Source of the DNA: UBA8904 sp035448625
GTDB taxonomy: Bacteria > Desulfobacterota > Syntrophia > Syntrophales > Smithellaceae
Assembly (NCBI GenBank): GCA_035448625.1
Contig: DAOTJI010000042.1
Location: 1-21,796 of the forward strand
Direction: 5' to 3'
DNA: 21,796 nt
Below, piece after piece: positions 1 to 7,315 of the stretch. The stretch's first letter is position 1, and each line of letters opens with the position of its first letter. The notes under the pieces were generated by a model. The model was given only the letters and a program-made list of their open reading frames with translations, ran no database searches and was not told the DNA's origin. Both the position numbers and the translations under genes were made by a program.

Positions 1-8
1 CTTCCGCC

Positions 9-467
9 ATGAAAAGAACCGCCATTCTGCTCATCCTCATTCTGGCCTTCTTGCCTCAAGTCAGTGAGGCTGCCAATAAATCAACCTTCCCGAAATGGGT
101 TCATGAATTACGTTCAGTTGTCGTCAAAACATTCCGGACAGAAGTCCATGTGTCTCATGTGAAATTGCCTGATCCGCTGGAGAAAGGAAAACATTTCACA
201 TTCTGCCTGAAGGGGAACGGCAGCCTGGGGAAAACCTCAGACCCTTTTGAGACCATGGAAAGAATGTTCTCCGCACATGCCTGGAGAGCTGTTCCAAGGT
301 ATCGGGCTGACGGTCACGGCAGCTCGTCGTTTGCCTACGAAAAAGGGAATCGCTTATGCAACATCTACGTCACGATTGACTCCAGTTGTGACGACGAAGA
401 AACGGGCCATGTCCCAAGTAAATTCTGGTTTGAAATATACTGCCGCGATGAACAGCGGCTACATTGA
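9..467 (+). CDS. Hypothetical secreted protein
   Basis: This 152-aa protein is not one I recognise. Residues 1-21 form a clear Sec signal peptide: a basic start (MKRT), a leucine/isoleucine-rich core to about residue 15, and a likely type I cleavage site after SEA at residue 21. The mature part of about 130 aa is hydrophilic with no further membrane segment, so it should be periplasmic or released. It has four cysteines, including those in FCLKG, RLCNIY, SSCDD and IYCRD, which could form disulfides. The ATG lies only 8 bases from the window edge, so no ribosome-binding site can be judged. The next gene follows after 51 bases on the same strand. This stretch looks more AT-rich than the gat genes, which may mark it as an accessory gene. 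Function unknown. Confidence 0.7.
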   Translation: MKRTAILLILILAFLPQVSEAANKSTFPKWVHELRSVVVKTFRTEVHVSHVKLPDPLEKGKHFTFCLKGNGSLGKTSDPFETMERMFSAHAWRAVPRYRADGHGSSSFAYEKGNRLCNIYVTIDSSCDDEETGHVPSKFWFEIYCRDEQRLH

Positions 468-518
468 CAAACAAGATGCCGCGCTTCATTTTACCATTGA
501 AGAGAAAAGGAGAATGAG

Positions 519-965
519 ATGCAAGACCTTAAATTAAGCACGGCCGTTTGCGGCATTGATTGCTTCAACTGCGAATTTTATTACACGAATATTGACTCTT
601 TTTTTGAAAAGATGTCCGAAGACCGGAAAGCCGGATTTGCCTCCCGCGAAATGACCAAAGAGAAATTGCGTTGCAAAGGCTGCCGGACATCCGGATGCAC
701 AATGATCGCAGGCAAATGCGAAACACTGGAATGCGTGAAATCGAAAAAATTGGATTTCTGTTTTGAGTGCAGCGACTTTCCCTGCACCAAATTACAGCCG
801 TTGGCAGAGGGCGCCGATCGATATCCTCACAATTTAAAAGTTTACAACCTGGCAACGATTAAGAACAAAGGGCTTGAGAAGTGGGCTTCTGAAGTGAATG
901 AGATCAGAGCAAAGTATTTCAAGGGGAAATTTAAAATTGGCGCCGGTCCGCAAAAAAAGGATTGA
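519..965 (+). CDS. DUF3795 cysteine-rich protein
   Basis: This is a 148-aa cytosolic protein with the usual DUF3795 layout. It has an N-terminal CGIDCFNC cluster (Cys11, Cys15, Cys18), a middle block of cysteines (RCKGC, SGC, GKCETLEC), then FCFECSDFPC at about residues 86-95. There is no signal peptide or membrane segment. The cysteine spacing suggests bound zinc or an iron-sulfur cluster, but the family has no settled biochemical role and I do not assign one. The start is well supported: AAGGAG at 507-512 sits 6 bases before the ATG. It follows the secreted protein by 51 bases and may share its transcript. It converges with the HAD phosphatase gene; the roughly 100 bases between them hold no recognisable gene or strong terminator. 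Confidence 0.82.
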   Translation: MQDLKLSTAVCGIDCFNCEFYYTNIDSFFEKMSEDRKAGFASREMTKEKLRCKGCRTSGCTMIAGKCETLECVKSKKLDFCFECSDFPCTKLQPLAEGADRYPHNLKVYNLATIKNKGLEKWASEVNEIRAKYFKGKFKIGAGPQKKD

Positions 966-1063
966 GTCAACATATACGTGCGTCACCTGCCCATCGGGAA
1001 CGATTACCCTGCGAATCATTGAAAACATTCGCGGCGGCGTCAACAGTCAATGGCGGGTCGGAA

Positions 1064-1678
1064 TCAGTTGAGTTTCAGCAGTTCTTCCGGAGAATCAAAG
1101 AGATAATCCGGTTCGGCGGCGGATAATTTCTCCCGGGTGTGCCATCCCCAGGTCACCGCCACGGTTTGCACGCCCGCCTGTTTGCCTTCTTTTATGTCGC
1201 CGGTCGTGTCGCCGATGTAATAAATATCCTGCAGGGTGACGTGGTATTTCTGAATGACGTGAAGAATCTTGTCCTTTTTGCTGAGCATGAAATCGCACCC
1301 CAGAATGTCGTCAAAAATCCCGTTGAAATCATATAATCGCAGGGCTTCCTTGATCGTCGGCGCGTCATTGGACGAGATGATGATCAGGGGATGGTTCTTC
1401 TTCAGTTCCCGCAGCACCGGCCGGATGGCATGAAAAGGCTTCATGTCCGCGTAGTTGACTTTTGCCAGAATGCCCACGGACGCGTCTGAAAACTTTTTCA
1501 TATCCACGCCCTTGTCTTCGAGCGACTGGTAAAAGTTGCCTTCAAAGAGCTCCAGGAACTCCTCCCGGCCGCGTGTGAGCGGCTGGCCGATCGCGTTGAG
1601 GCAATCGGTCACCGTTTTTTCGTACACGTCGATCGAATCCACCAGAACGCCGTCAAAATCAAAAAGCAGTAATTTCAT
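1064..1678 (-). CDS. HAD-superfamily phosphatase, phosphoglycolate phosphatase-like
   Basis: A 204-aa soluble hydrolase of the haloacid dehalogenase superfamily. Motif I is DFDGVLVDS with Asp7 (nucleophile) and Asp9, motif II is IIISSN around residues 99-104, motif III is a lysine in LSKKDK (about 134-135), and motif IV is GDTTGD with Asp157 and Asp161. A helical cap lies between motifs I and II, as in Gph/PgmB-type enzymes. Substrate cannot be read from sequence; 2-phosphoglycolate or another sugar phosphate is likely. The frame is open back to 1792, but residues upstream of 1678 come from an intergenic repeat and look non-protein. I therefore start at the ATG whose product begins MKLLLFDFDG, the normal family N-terminus. 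Its ribosome-binding site is weak. It lies 126 bases downstream of mtnA on the same strand and is probably the last gene of that operon. Confidence 0.85.
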   Translation of the reverse strand: MKLLLFDFDGVLVDSIDVYEKTVTDCLNAIGQPLTRGREEFLELFEGNFYQSLEDKGVDMKKFSDASVGILAKVNYADMKPFHAIRPVLRELKKNHPLIIISSNDAPTIKEALRLYDFNGIFDDILGCDFMLSKKDKILHVIQKYHVTLQDIYYIGDTTGDIKEGKQAGVQTVAVTWGWHTREKLSAAEPDYLFDSPEELLKLN

Positions 1679-1750
1679 ATTCTTGCATCCCTGTCTGGCA
1701 GCAAAACCTAAACCTTGTCCTTCTGCGCATGATCCGAAATCCAGGAGTGT

Positions 1751-1800
1751 TTGAAAAAATCTGGATTCCCGCCTGCTCGGGAACGACACCATACTGATGA
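1751..1800. repeat. REP-like intergenic inverted repeat
   Basis: A short palindrome sits between mtnA and the HAD gene: TTCCCG at 1766-1771 and CGGGAA at 1778-1783 enclose a 6-base loop. The surrounding text, read as CTGGATTCCCGCCTGCTCGGGAAC, resembles a dispersed intergenic repeat found many times in various proteobacterial genomes, often mis-annotated as protein starting with SRRESR or similar. Only one copy is visible here, so the assignment rests on recall of that repeat family. It could act as a transcript stabiliser or a weak terminator at the 3' end of mtnA. Confidence 0.5.
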
Positions 1801-1804
1801 TTCA

Positions 1805-2848
1805 TCATGTAACACAACTCTTCAGACGGGAAATGGCCATCGGGAAGGGCGGCGCGAGAATGCCTTTTTCCGTGATGATGGCCGAGATCAACCGCGCCGG
1901 CGTGACGTCGAACGCGGGATTGTACACCTTCATGCCTTTCGGTGCGGCCGGCACGCCGCGAAAGGCCGTCACTTCATCGGCCTGCCTTTCCTCGATGGGA
2001 ATTTCCGCGCCGGTTTTCAGCGAAAAATCAAACGTGGACAGGGGGGCGGCGATGTAAAAGGGAATCCGGTGCGCCCGGGCCAGCACGGCCAGTGAATAGG
2101 TGCCGATTTTGTTGGCCGCGTCGCCGTTGGCCGCGATCCGGTCCGCGCCGACGACGACTTTATCGATTTTCCCCTGCTTCATCAGACAACCGGCCATGTT
2201 GTCGCAGATGAGCGTGGCGGGAATTTTTTCCTTCTTCATTTCCCAGGCGGTGAGCCTCGCCCCTTGAAGGACCGGCCTTGTTTCATCGACATAGACATGC
2301 AGCTTCTTGCCCTGGGCGTAAGCCGCGCGGATCACGCCCAGGGCCGTTCCGTAACCGGCCGTCGCCAGTGCGCCGGCATTGCAGTGTGTAAGAACATTAT
2401 CGCCGTCGGATAAAAGTTCTCTTCCTTGCCGCCCCATTTGACGGTTGATCGCAATGTCTTCGGCACAGATCCGCTTCGCCTCCCGGACCAGTTCGCGGGC
2501 CGGATTGCGCCTGCCCGAACGGACGACCTCGTCCAGACGCTTTTTCATCCGCTCCAGCGCCCAGAAAAGATTGCGCGCCGTGGGTCTCGCGGCTGCGATT
2601 TCATCGCAGAGCGCCTTGAATTTTTTGATGAATTTTTCGATGGGTTCCGAAGAAAACTCAAGCGCTCCCAGCGCCGCTGCCATGGCGGCGGCCACACCGA
2701 TGGCCGGAGCGCCGCGCACCGTCAAATCCTTAATGGCGGCGATGACCTGCCGGTAGTCCGAACAGACCACCTGCCGCTCCATCCGCGGCAGCGCGTTCTG
2801 ATCGATCATCACGACGTTGTTGTTTTTCCAGAACAGGGTCCTGATCAT
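1805..2848 (-). CDS. mtnA: S-methyl-5-thioribose-1-phosphate isomerase
   Basis: MtnA converts 5-methylthioribose-1-phosphate to 5-methylthioribulose-1-phosphate in the methionine salvage pathway. At 347 aa it has the family's usual length. The signatures are visible in order: VRGAPAIGVAAAMA at about 44-57, the catalytic cysteine in THCNAGALATAGYGTALG (Cys156), ETRPVLQGARLTAWEM at about 189-204, and the catalytic aspartate in VVVGADRIAANGDAANKIGT (Asp236). The ATG overlaps the gatB stop in an ATGA (2845-2848), so translation is probably coupled to gatB. This start gives the normal MtnA N-terminus, whereas the next Met (residue 14) would cut into it. None of the other salvage genes (mtnB, mtnC, mtnD, mtnK) is in the window. 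It could instead be a related eIF2B-like sugar-phosphate isomerase, but the active-site residues favour MtnA. Confidence 0.95.
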   Translation of the reverse strand: MIRTLFWKNNNVVMIDQNALPRMERQVVCSDYRQVIAAIKDLTVRGAPAIGVAAAMAAALGALEFSSEPIEKFIKKFKALCDEIAAARPTARNLFWALERMKKRLDEVVRSGRRNPARELVREAKRICAEDIAINRQMGRQGRELLSDGDNVLTHCNAGALATAGYGTALGVIRAAYAQGKKLHVYVDETRPVLQGARLTAWEMKKEKIPATLICDNMAGCLMKQGKIDKVVVGADRIAANGDAANKIGTYSLAVLARAHRIPFYIAAPLSTFDFSLKTGAEIPIEERQADEVTAFRGVPAAPKGMKVYNPAFDVTPARLISAIITEKGILAPPFPMAISRLKSCVT

Positions 2849-4275
2849 CCGGCCAGCATCTTTCTCAGCAGATCGTTGACGAGTTTCGGATTGGCCTTCC
2901 CCTGCGTGGCTTTCATCACCTGTCCCACGAAGAAGCCGAAAAGCTTTTCCTTGCCGCCGCGGTAATCCGCAAGCTGCCCCGGGTTGGCCTCGATGATCGC
3001 CGCAACGGTCTTTGCCAGCTCTCCTTCGTCGGTGATCTGCACCAGACCTTTTTCCCTGATGATCTCCCGAGGCGCTTTGCCGGTTGCGTACATGCCGGCA
3101 ATCACCTCTTTGGCGATTTTTCCGCTGATGGTTCCTTCTTCAATGAGCCCGATCATGTCCGCAAGCGACCGGGCCGCAATCGGGCATTCGCGGATCGTTC
3201 GCCTGTCTTCGTTGAGAAATTTCAGGACGTCGCCCATCACCCAGTTGGCGGCGATTTTGGGCTTTCCGCAGAGATTCACCACTTCTTCGTAATATTCCGC
3301 CAGCGCCTTTCCCGAAGTCAGCACGCCCGCGTCGTAAGCCGAAATGGCATATTCCCGAATGAAGCGTTCGCGTTTGGCCTGCGGCAGCTCCGGCAATCCG
3401 GAGCGGATTTCGGCCACCCAGGCTTGATCCACGACCACCGGCACCAGATCGGGGTCCGGAAAATACCGATAGTCGTGCGCCTCCTCCTTCGAGCGCATGG
3501 GGTTGGTGACGCCCTGCGCGTCGTCCCACAGGCGCGTTTCCTGGATGATGGTCTCGCCGTTCTCCACCAAGTACTGCTGGCGCTTGACTTCATACTCCAG
3601 CGCGCGCTGAACGTTGCGGAAGGAGTTCATGTTCTTGAGTTCCGTTCGCGTTCCGAATTCCTTCTGCCCGCGCGGCCGGATCGACACGTTGGCGTCGCAG
3701 CGGAAGGACCCTTCCTCCATGTTGCCGTCGCAGATTTCGAGATACACCAGGATTTCATGCAGGCGCCGCAGGTATTCCGCCGCTTCTTCCGGCGAGCGAA
3801 TGTCCGGCTCCCCGACAATTTCTATCAGCGGCACGCCGGTTCGGTTCAAATCCACGTAGCTTACCGGGTTATGGTCGTCATGAATCAGCTTTCCCGCGTC
3901 TTCCTCCATATGAATCCTAGTGATGCCGATCCTCCGGGGTCCCTCGCCCGTCTCGATCATGATGTAGCCGTGCTCCGCAAGCGGATAGGCGTACTGCGAA
4001 ATCTGGTACCCCTTGGGCAGGTCGGGATAAAAATAATTTTTTCTTGCGAAGACGTTTCGGCCATTGATGGTGCAGTTCGTCGCCAGCGCCATCTTCATGG
4101 CGTATTCGACGACTTTTTTGTTGAGCACCGGCAGGACGCCCGGCATGCCCAGACACACCGGGCAGGTGTGGCTGTTGGGCGACGCTCCGAACTCGGTGGA
4201 GCAGTTGCAGAAAATTTTCGTTTCCGTGAGCAGTTGGGCGTGGACTTCCAGCCCGATGATGGTTTCAAAATCCAT
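2845..4275 (-). CDS. gatB: Asp/Glu-tRNA amidotransferase subunit B
   Basis: GatB is the tRNA-binding kinase subunit of the GatCAB complex. It phosphorylates the side chain of Glu misacylated on tRNA(Gln), or Asp on tRNA(Asn), and uses ammonia from GatA to form the amide. The 476-aa length is normal. The N-terminus carries the signature IIGLEVHAQL and a zinc-type cysteine set, FCNC and TCPVC (Cys23, Cys25, Cys38, Cys41). The cradle domain includes SYVDLNRTGVPLIEIV and EGSFRCDANVSIRP, and the last 150 or so residues form the YqeY-like tRNA-binding tail ending in NPKLVNDLLRKML. Its ATG shares one base with the gatA stop (TAATG at 4275), and its own stop overlaps the mtnA start, so the three genes are translationally coupled. 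Identity is certain from sequence. Confidence 0.98.
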   Translation of the reverse strand: MDFETIIGLEVHAQLLTETKIFCNCSTEFGASPNSHTCPVCLGMPGVLPVLNKKVVEYAMKMALATNCTINGRNVFARKNYFYPDLPKGYQISQYAYPLAEHGYIMIETGEGPRRIGITRIHMEEDAGKLIHDDHNPVSYVDLNRTGVPLIEIVGEPDIRSPEEAAEYLRRLHEILVYLEICDGNMEEGSFRCDANVSIRPRGQKEFGTRTELKNMNSFRNVQRALEYEVKRQQYLVENGETIIQETRLWDDAQGVTNPMRSKEEAHDYRYFPDPDLVPVVVDQAWVAEIRSGLPELPQAKRERFIREYAISAYDAGVLTSGKALAEYYEEVVNLCGKPKIAANWVMGDVLKFLNEDRRTIRECPIAARSLADMIGLIEEGTISGKIAKEVIAGMYATGKAPREIIREKGLVQITDEGELAKTVAAIIEANPGQLADYRGGKEKLFGFFVGQVMKATQGKANPKLVNDLLRKMLAG

Positions 4276-5732
4276 TATAAAGCAGGCCTCCTTTTTTCCA
4301 CGGCGGCGCTTTTTTCATACGCCGAAGCCAACTGAAGCAGCTTCCCTTCCTCGAAATGTCCCGCAAGGAACTGGACACCGATCGGCAGGCCCGACGCGCT
4401 GAAGCCGCAGGGCACGGAGATGCCGGGAATGCCGGCCAGATTGGCGGAGATGGTAAAAATATCGGAAAGATACATTTGAAGCGGATCGTCCGTTTTTTCC
4501 CCCAGCCTGAACGCGGGCGTCGGCGACGTTGGCGTCAGGATCGCGTCACATTTCGTGAAGGCCTCGTCAAAGTCCCGGCGGATCAGCGCCCGCACCTGCG
4601 AAGCTTTGCCGTAATAGGCGTCGTAGTATCCGGCGGAAAGGGCGTAGGTTCCGATCATGATGCGGCGCTTGACCTCCGCGCCGAAACCCTGGCGGCGGGA
4701 CATTTGATACATTTCCGCGAGATCGCGGGCGTCGGCGGCGCGGAATCCGTACCGGACTCCGTCGTAGCGGGCCAGGTTGGAGGAAGCCTCCGCCGGCGCG
4801 ATGATGTAATAAACCGCCACGCAGTACCGGGTGTGCGGAAGCGAAATCTCCACGATCGAAGCGCCGCACCGCCTGATGGTTTCAACGGCGTTCCGGACGG
4901 CGGCGGACACTTCCGGGTCGATGCCTTCGATAAAATATTCTTCGGGAATGCCGATTCTCCAGCCTTGAACGTCGCGGCCGATAAATTGGCGGTAGTCGGG
5001 AACTTCCGCCCGGACCGATGTGGATTCCTTCGGATCGTAGCCCGCCAGAACATTCATCATGATGGCGCAGTCTTCCACGTCTCTCGTAAAGGGGCCGATC
5101 TGATCGAGCGAGGAAGCGAAGGCGATCAGGCCGAAGCGCGAGACTCTCCCGTACGTCGGCTTCATCCCGACCACGCCGCAGAGCGCCGCCGGCTGGCGGA
5201 TCGAGCCGCCCGTATCGGAGCCGATCGAGGCGATGCATTCGCCGGCGGCCACCGCCGCGGCCGAACCGCCGCTGGACCCGCCCGGAATGCGTTCCAGATC
5301 CCAGGGATTGCGGGTGGGGCCGAAGGCCGAGGTTTCCGTGGAGGATCCCATCGCGAATTCATCCATATTGGCCTTGCCCACAAACACGGCCCCGGCCTGT
5401 GCCAGTTTTTCCACGACCGTCGCGTTGTAGGGCGGAACGAAGTTGTGCAGAATCCGCGATCCGCACGTCGTCGGAATGCCGCGGGTGCAGACAATGTCTT
5501 TCAGAGCGATGGGAATGCCGGTCAACGGCTGCAGATCCCCTTTTTGGATGCTCTCGTCCGCCCGAGCGGCGGCGGCCATCGCTTCCTCCTTCATCAGGCG
5601 GATGTAAGCATGGACGCGGTCTTCCACCGCGTTGATGCGTAAAAAAACGGATTCGGCAATCTGCAGGGCCGAAACGCCGCCGCTTCGGATTTTTTCCTGC
5701 AATTCATGAATGGTCAACTGGTGCAGCTCCAT
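4275..5732 (-). CDS. gatA: Asp/Glu-tRNA amidotransferase subunit A
   Basis: GatA is the glutaminase of GatCAB. It releases ammonia from glutamine and passes it to GatB. It is an amidase-signature enzyme, and the Ser-cisSer-Lys triad is present: Lys78 in IALKDIV, Ser153 in IPGGSSGGSAAA and Ser177 in GSDTGGSIRQPA. The frame is open to a GTG at 5762, but I start at the ATG at 5732. That start has GAGG five bases upstream and gives MELHQLTIHEL, the usual GatA N-terminus, at a typical 485 aa; the GTG has no ribosome-binding site. Unlike the overlapping gatA-gatB junction, gatA is separated from gatC by 150 bases rich in inverted repeats, which might tune GatA translation. No missing residues or frameshift are seen. 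Confidence 0.97.
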   Translation of the reverse strand: MELHQLTIHELQEKIRSGGVSALQIAESVFLRINAVEDRVHAYIRLMKEEAMAAAARADESIQKGDLQPLTGIPIALKDIVCTRGIPTTCGSRILHNFVPPYNATVVEKLAQAGAVFVGKANMDEFAMGSSTETSAFGPTRNPWDLERIPGGSSGGSAAAVAAGECIASIGSDTGGSIRQPAALCGVVGMKPTYGRVSRFGLIAFASSLDQIGPFTRDVEDCAIMMNVLAGYDPKESTSVRAEVPDYRQFIGRDVQGWRIGIPEEYFIEGIDPEVSAAVRNAVETIRRCGASIVEISLPHTRYCVAVYYIIAPAEASSNLARYDGVRYGFRAADARDLAEMYQMSRRQGFGAEVKRRIMIGTYALSAGYYDAYYGKASQVRALIRRDFDEAFTKCDAILTPTSPTPAFRLGEKTDDPLQMYLSDIFTISANLAGIPGISVPCGFSASGLPIGVQFLAGHFEEGKLLQLASAYEKSAAVEKRRPAL

Positions 5733-5758
5733 AAACGCCTCAACAATCCTGTTTGCGG

Positions 5759-5873
5759 GCACAAATCTGTGCTTTGGTCAGCCCGGATCGCCCGTTTGTG
5801 TATAAGATTACCGTTCCCTGCCGTGTGCAGGCCGGAAAATCGTCTCCGCCCGCGCAGGCGGCCGGTCTTTTCC
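5759..5873 (-). promoter_or_regulatory. Structured gatC-gatA spacer with three inverted repeats
   Basis: The 150-base gap between gatC and gatA has no gene but holds three inverted repeats. GCACA/TGTGC lies at 5759-5772 with a 4-base loop. CCTGC/GCAGG lies at 5817-5831 with a 5-base loop. The third is a two-tier structure at 5834-5873, in which GGAAAA pairs with TTTTCC outside and CCGCC pairs with GGCGG inside. The last resembles a weak terminator or attenuator when read in the gene direction. I infer a role in setting GatC:GatA stoichiometry or stabilising mRNA. It could equally be a decayed mobile repeat. Confidence 0.4.
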
Positions 5874-5882
5874 CCGTTTGCT

Positions 5883-6173
5883 TCATTCGATGACCTTGGG
5901 AACCCTGAAAAACTCGCCGCGCGCGTCCGGCGCGTTAGCCAGCGCCTCCTGCGGTGCGAGGGATGGAGCCACCCGGTCTTCTCGAAACGCGTTGGTCACG
6001 GCAATTGCATGGCTCATCGGCTCCACACCCGCCGTGCCCAGCTCGTTTAGCTGATCGATGTAGAGCAGAATGTCATTGAGCTGGGCGGTAAACTTTTCCT
6101 TTTCCGCCTCCGATATTTCCAGACGCGCCAGTCTGGCAACATATCCGACATCCGACGTGCTGAGCTTCACCAT
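5883..6173 (-). CDS. gatC: Asp/Glu-tRNA amidotransferase subunit C
   Basis: GatC is the small chaperone-like subunit that wraps around GatA and holds it to GatB. The 96-aa length is standard. The N-terminal helices (VGYVARLARLEISEAEKEKF and LNDILLYIDQLNELGTAGVEPMSHA) are typical of the family, as is the tail FFRVPKVIE. The start is very well supported: GGAGG lies 5 bases before the ATG at 6173, and this ribosome-binding site overlaps the stop of the upstream deacetylase-family gene (TAG at 6180-6182). The two genes must therefore be co-transcribed. gatA follows after a 150-base gap. Cytosolic. Confidence 0.96.
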   Translation of the reverse strand: MVKLSTSDVGYVARLARLEISEAEKEKFTAQLNDILLYIDQLNELGTAGVEPMSHAIAVTNAFREDRVAPSLAPQEALANAPDARGEFFRVPKVIE

Positions 6174-6179
6174 ATCCTC

Positions 6180-7241
6180 CTAAAACACTTTCCAGTAGGG
6201 CTGCATGCCCTTCATCACCGCCTGAATGACCGGCCGGTTCTCCTCATCCGCGTGCTTTTCCAGATCGTCCAGCTTTCGGTCCGTCCAGTGCGTCTCGTCA
6301 AACATCTCTTCCAGCGTCGCCTTGGCCGACCGGGCCAGACCCACGGTGTGATACCCGCCTTCCAGCACGCCGACCACGCGTCCTCGGCAGCACCGGTCGG
6401 CAATATTGAGCAATACGCGTGCCATCGCCGCAAATCCTTCGGGCGTAACGCGCATTCCGCCCAGCGGATCCTGATAGTAAATGTCATAGCCCGCGGAAAT
6501 CAGGATCAATTCCGGCACAAAGGCGTTCGCGATCGGCTCCAGAATCCGGCGAAACACGGAAACAAATGTCGCGTCGACCGCTCCGCGTCGAAGAGGAACA
6601 TTCACGGTGTACCCCAGCGCCTGGCCTTCTCCGATTTCCATCAGGCTCCCCGTACCCGGGTAGTAGGGGTACTGATGCGTGGAAAAATACAAAACACGCC
6701 GGTCGGAATAAAACATTTTCTGTGTCCCGTTTCCGTGATGCAGGTCCCAGTCCACGATCAGGATTTTTTTCAAGCCGTGCTTTTTCATAGCGTGCATCGC
6801 GCCGATGGCGACATTGTTGAAAATGCAGAAACCCTCGGAATTTCCGGCGCCCGCGTGATGTCCGGGCGGACGCACAAACGCAAAGGCGTTGTCCACTGCA
6901 CCGGTCATGACGGCGTCGATGGCGTTGAGCAGGCCGCCTGCGGCGAGTTTTGCGATTTCATAACTTTCCGGCCCGGCAATGGTATCGGAATCGAGAAAAA
7001 CGCAGTCCTTCCCGGCGGTGCCTGCAATTTCCCGAATATAAGGCAGCGTATGGACATATGCGATTTCTTCGTGAGTGGCTTCGCGCGGTTCGATGCTTTC
7101 GTATTTCCAGGACATATGCGGGTTGTCCAGCATCTCATAAACGGCCGCCAGCCGCTCCGGGCTTTCCGGGTGATCCATTCCGGTTGCATGCTGCAAGTAG
7201 CGGCCATCCTTAACAATTCCAGTTCTCCGGGACACGGTCAC
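6180..7241 (-). CDS. Histone deacetylase-family (AcuC/AphA-type) deacetylase
   Basis: This 353-aa enzyme belongs to the arginase/deacetylase fold, the same superfamily as class II HDACs, AcuC and acetylpolyamine amidohydrolases. All active-site residues are present: the His pair in RPPGHHAG (His128, His129), zinc ligands Asp166 and His168 in VDWDLHHGNGTQ, zinc ligand Asp253 in SAGYDIYYQDPLGG, and the transition-state Tyr297 in LEGGY. It should be an active zinc hydrolase of acetylated lysine or acetylpolyamine; the substrate cannot be told from sequence. The start is a GTG at 7241 preceded by AGGAAGG, which gives the normal N-terminus; the next Met falls inside the domain. Its stop overlaps the gatC ribosome-binding site, placing it first in the gatCAB-mtnA operon. 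An AT-rich 74-base gap lies upstream, without a clear promoter. Confidence 0.93.
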   Translation of the reverse strand: MTVSRRTGIVKDGRYLQHATGMDHPESPERLAAVYEMLDNPHMSWKYESIEPREATHEEIAYVHTLPYIREIAGTAGKDCVFLDSDTIAGPESYEIAKLAAGGLLNAIDAVMTGAVDNAFAFVRPPGHHAGAGNSEGFCIFNNVAIGAMHAMKKHGLKKILIVDWDLHHGNGTQKMFYSDRRVLYFSTHQYPYYPGTGSLMEIGEGQALGYTVNVPLRRGAVDATFVSVFRRILEPIANAFVPELILISAGYDIYYQDPLGGMRVTPEGFAAMARVLLNIADRCCRGRVVGVLEGGYHTVGLARSAKATLEEMFDETHWTDRKLDDLEKHADEENRPVIQAVMKGMQPYWKVF

Positions 7242-7315
7242 CTTCCTTCCTGAAGCTTGAACGGTCGTGTATCATAAATGATTTTAAAGAGCAAATACCG
7301 CCTTGTCCGGCCGGT

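Noticed and set aside
834..1043. 69-aa minus-strand frame between DUF3795 and the HAD gene
   Set aside because: It mostly overlaps DUF3795 on the other strand, and its product resembles nothing I know. The free 98 bases may be an old gene fragment, but this cannot be supported.
4356..5642. 428-aa plus-strand open frame opposite gatA
   Set aside because: Antisense shadow of gatA, arginine- and glycine-rich, with no recognisable domain.
5796..5806. Minus-strand TTATAC as a -10 box for gatA
   Set aside because: No -35-like hexamer lies at the right distance, and gatA is easily read from the upstream operon.
7260..7315. Terminator after the DUF481 gene
   Set aside because: A 6-bp bulged stem (ACCG-CC/GG-CGGT) is followed by only a broken T-rich stretch, too weak to call.
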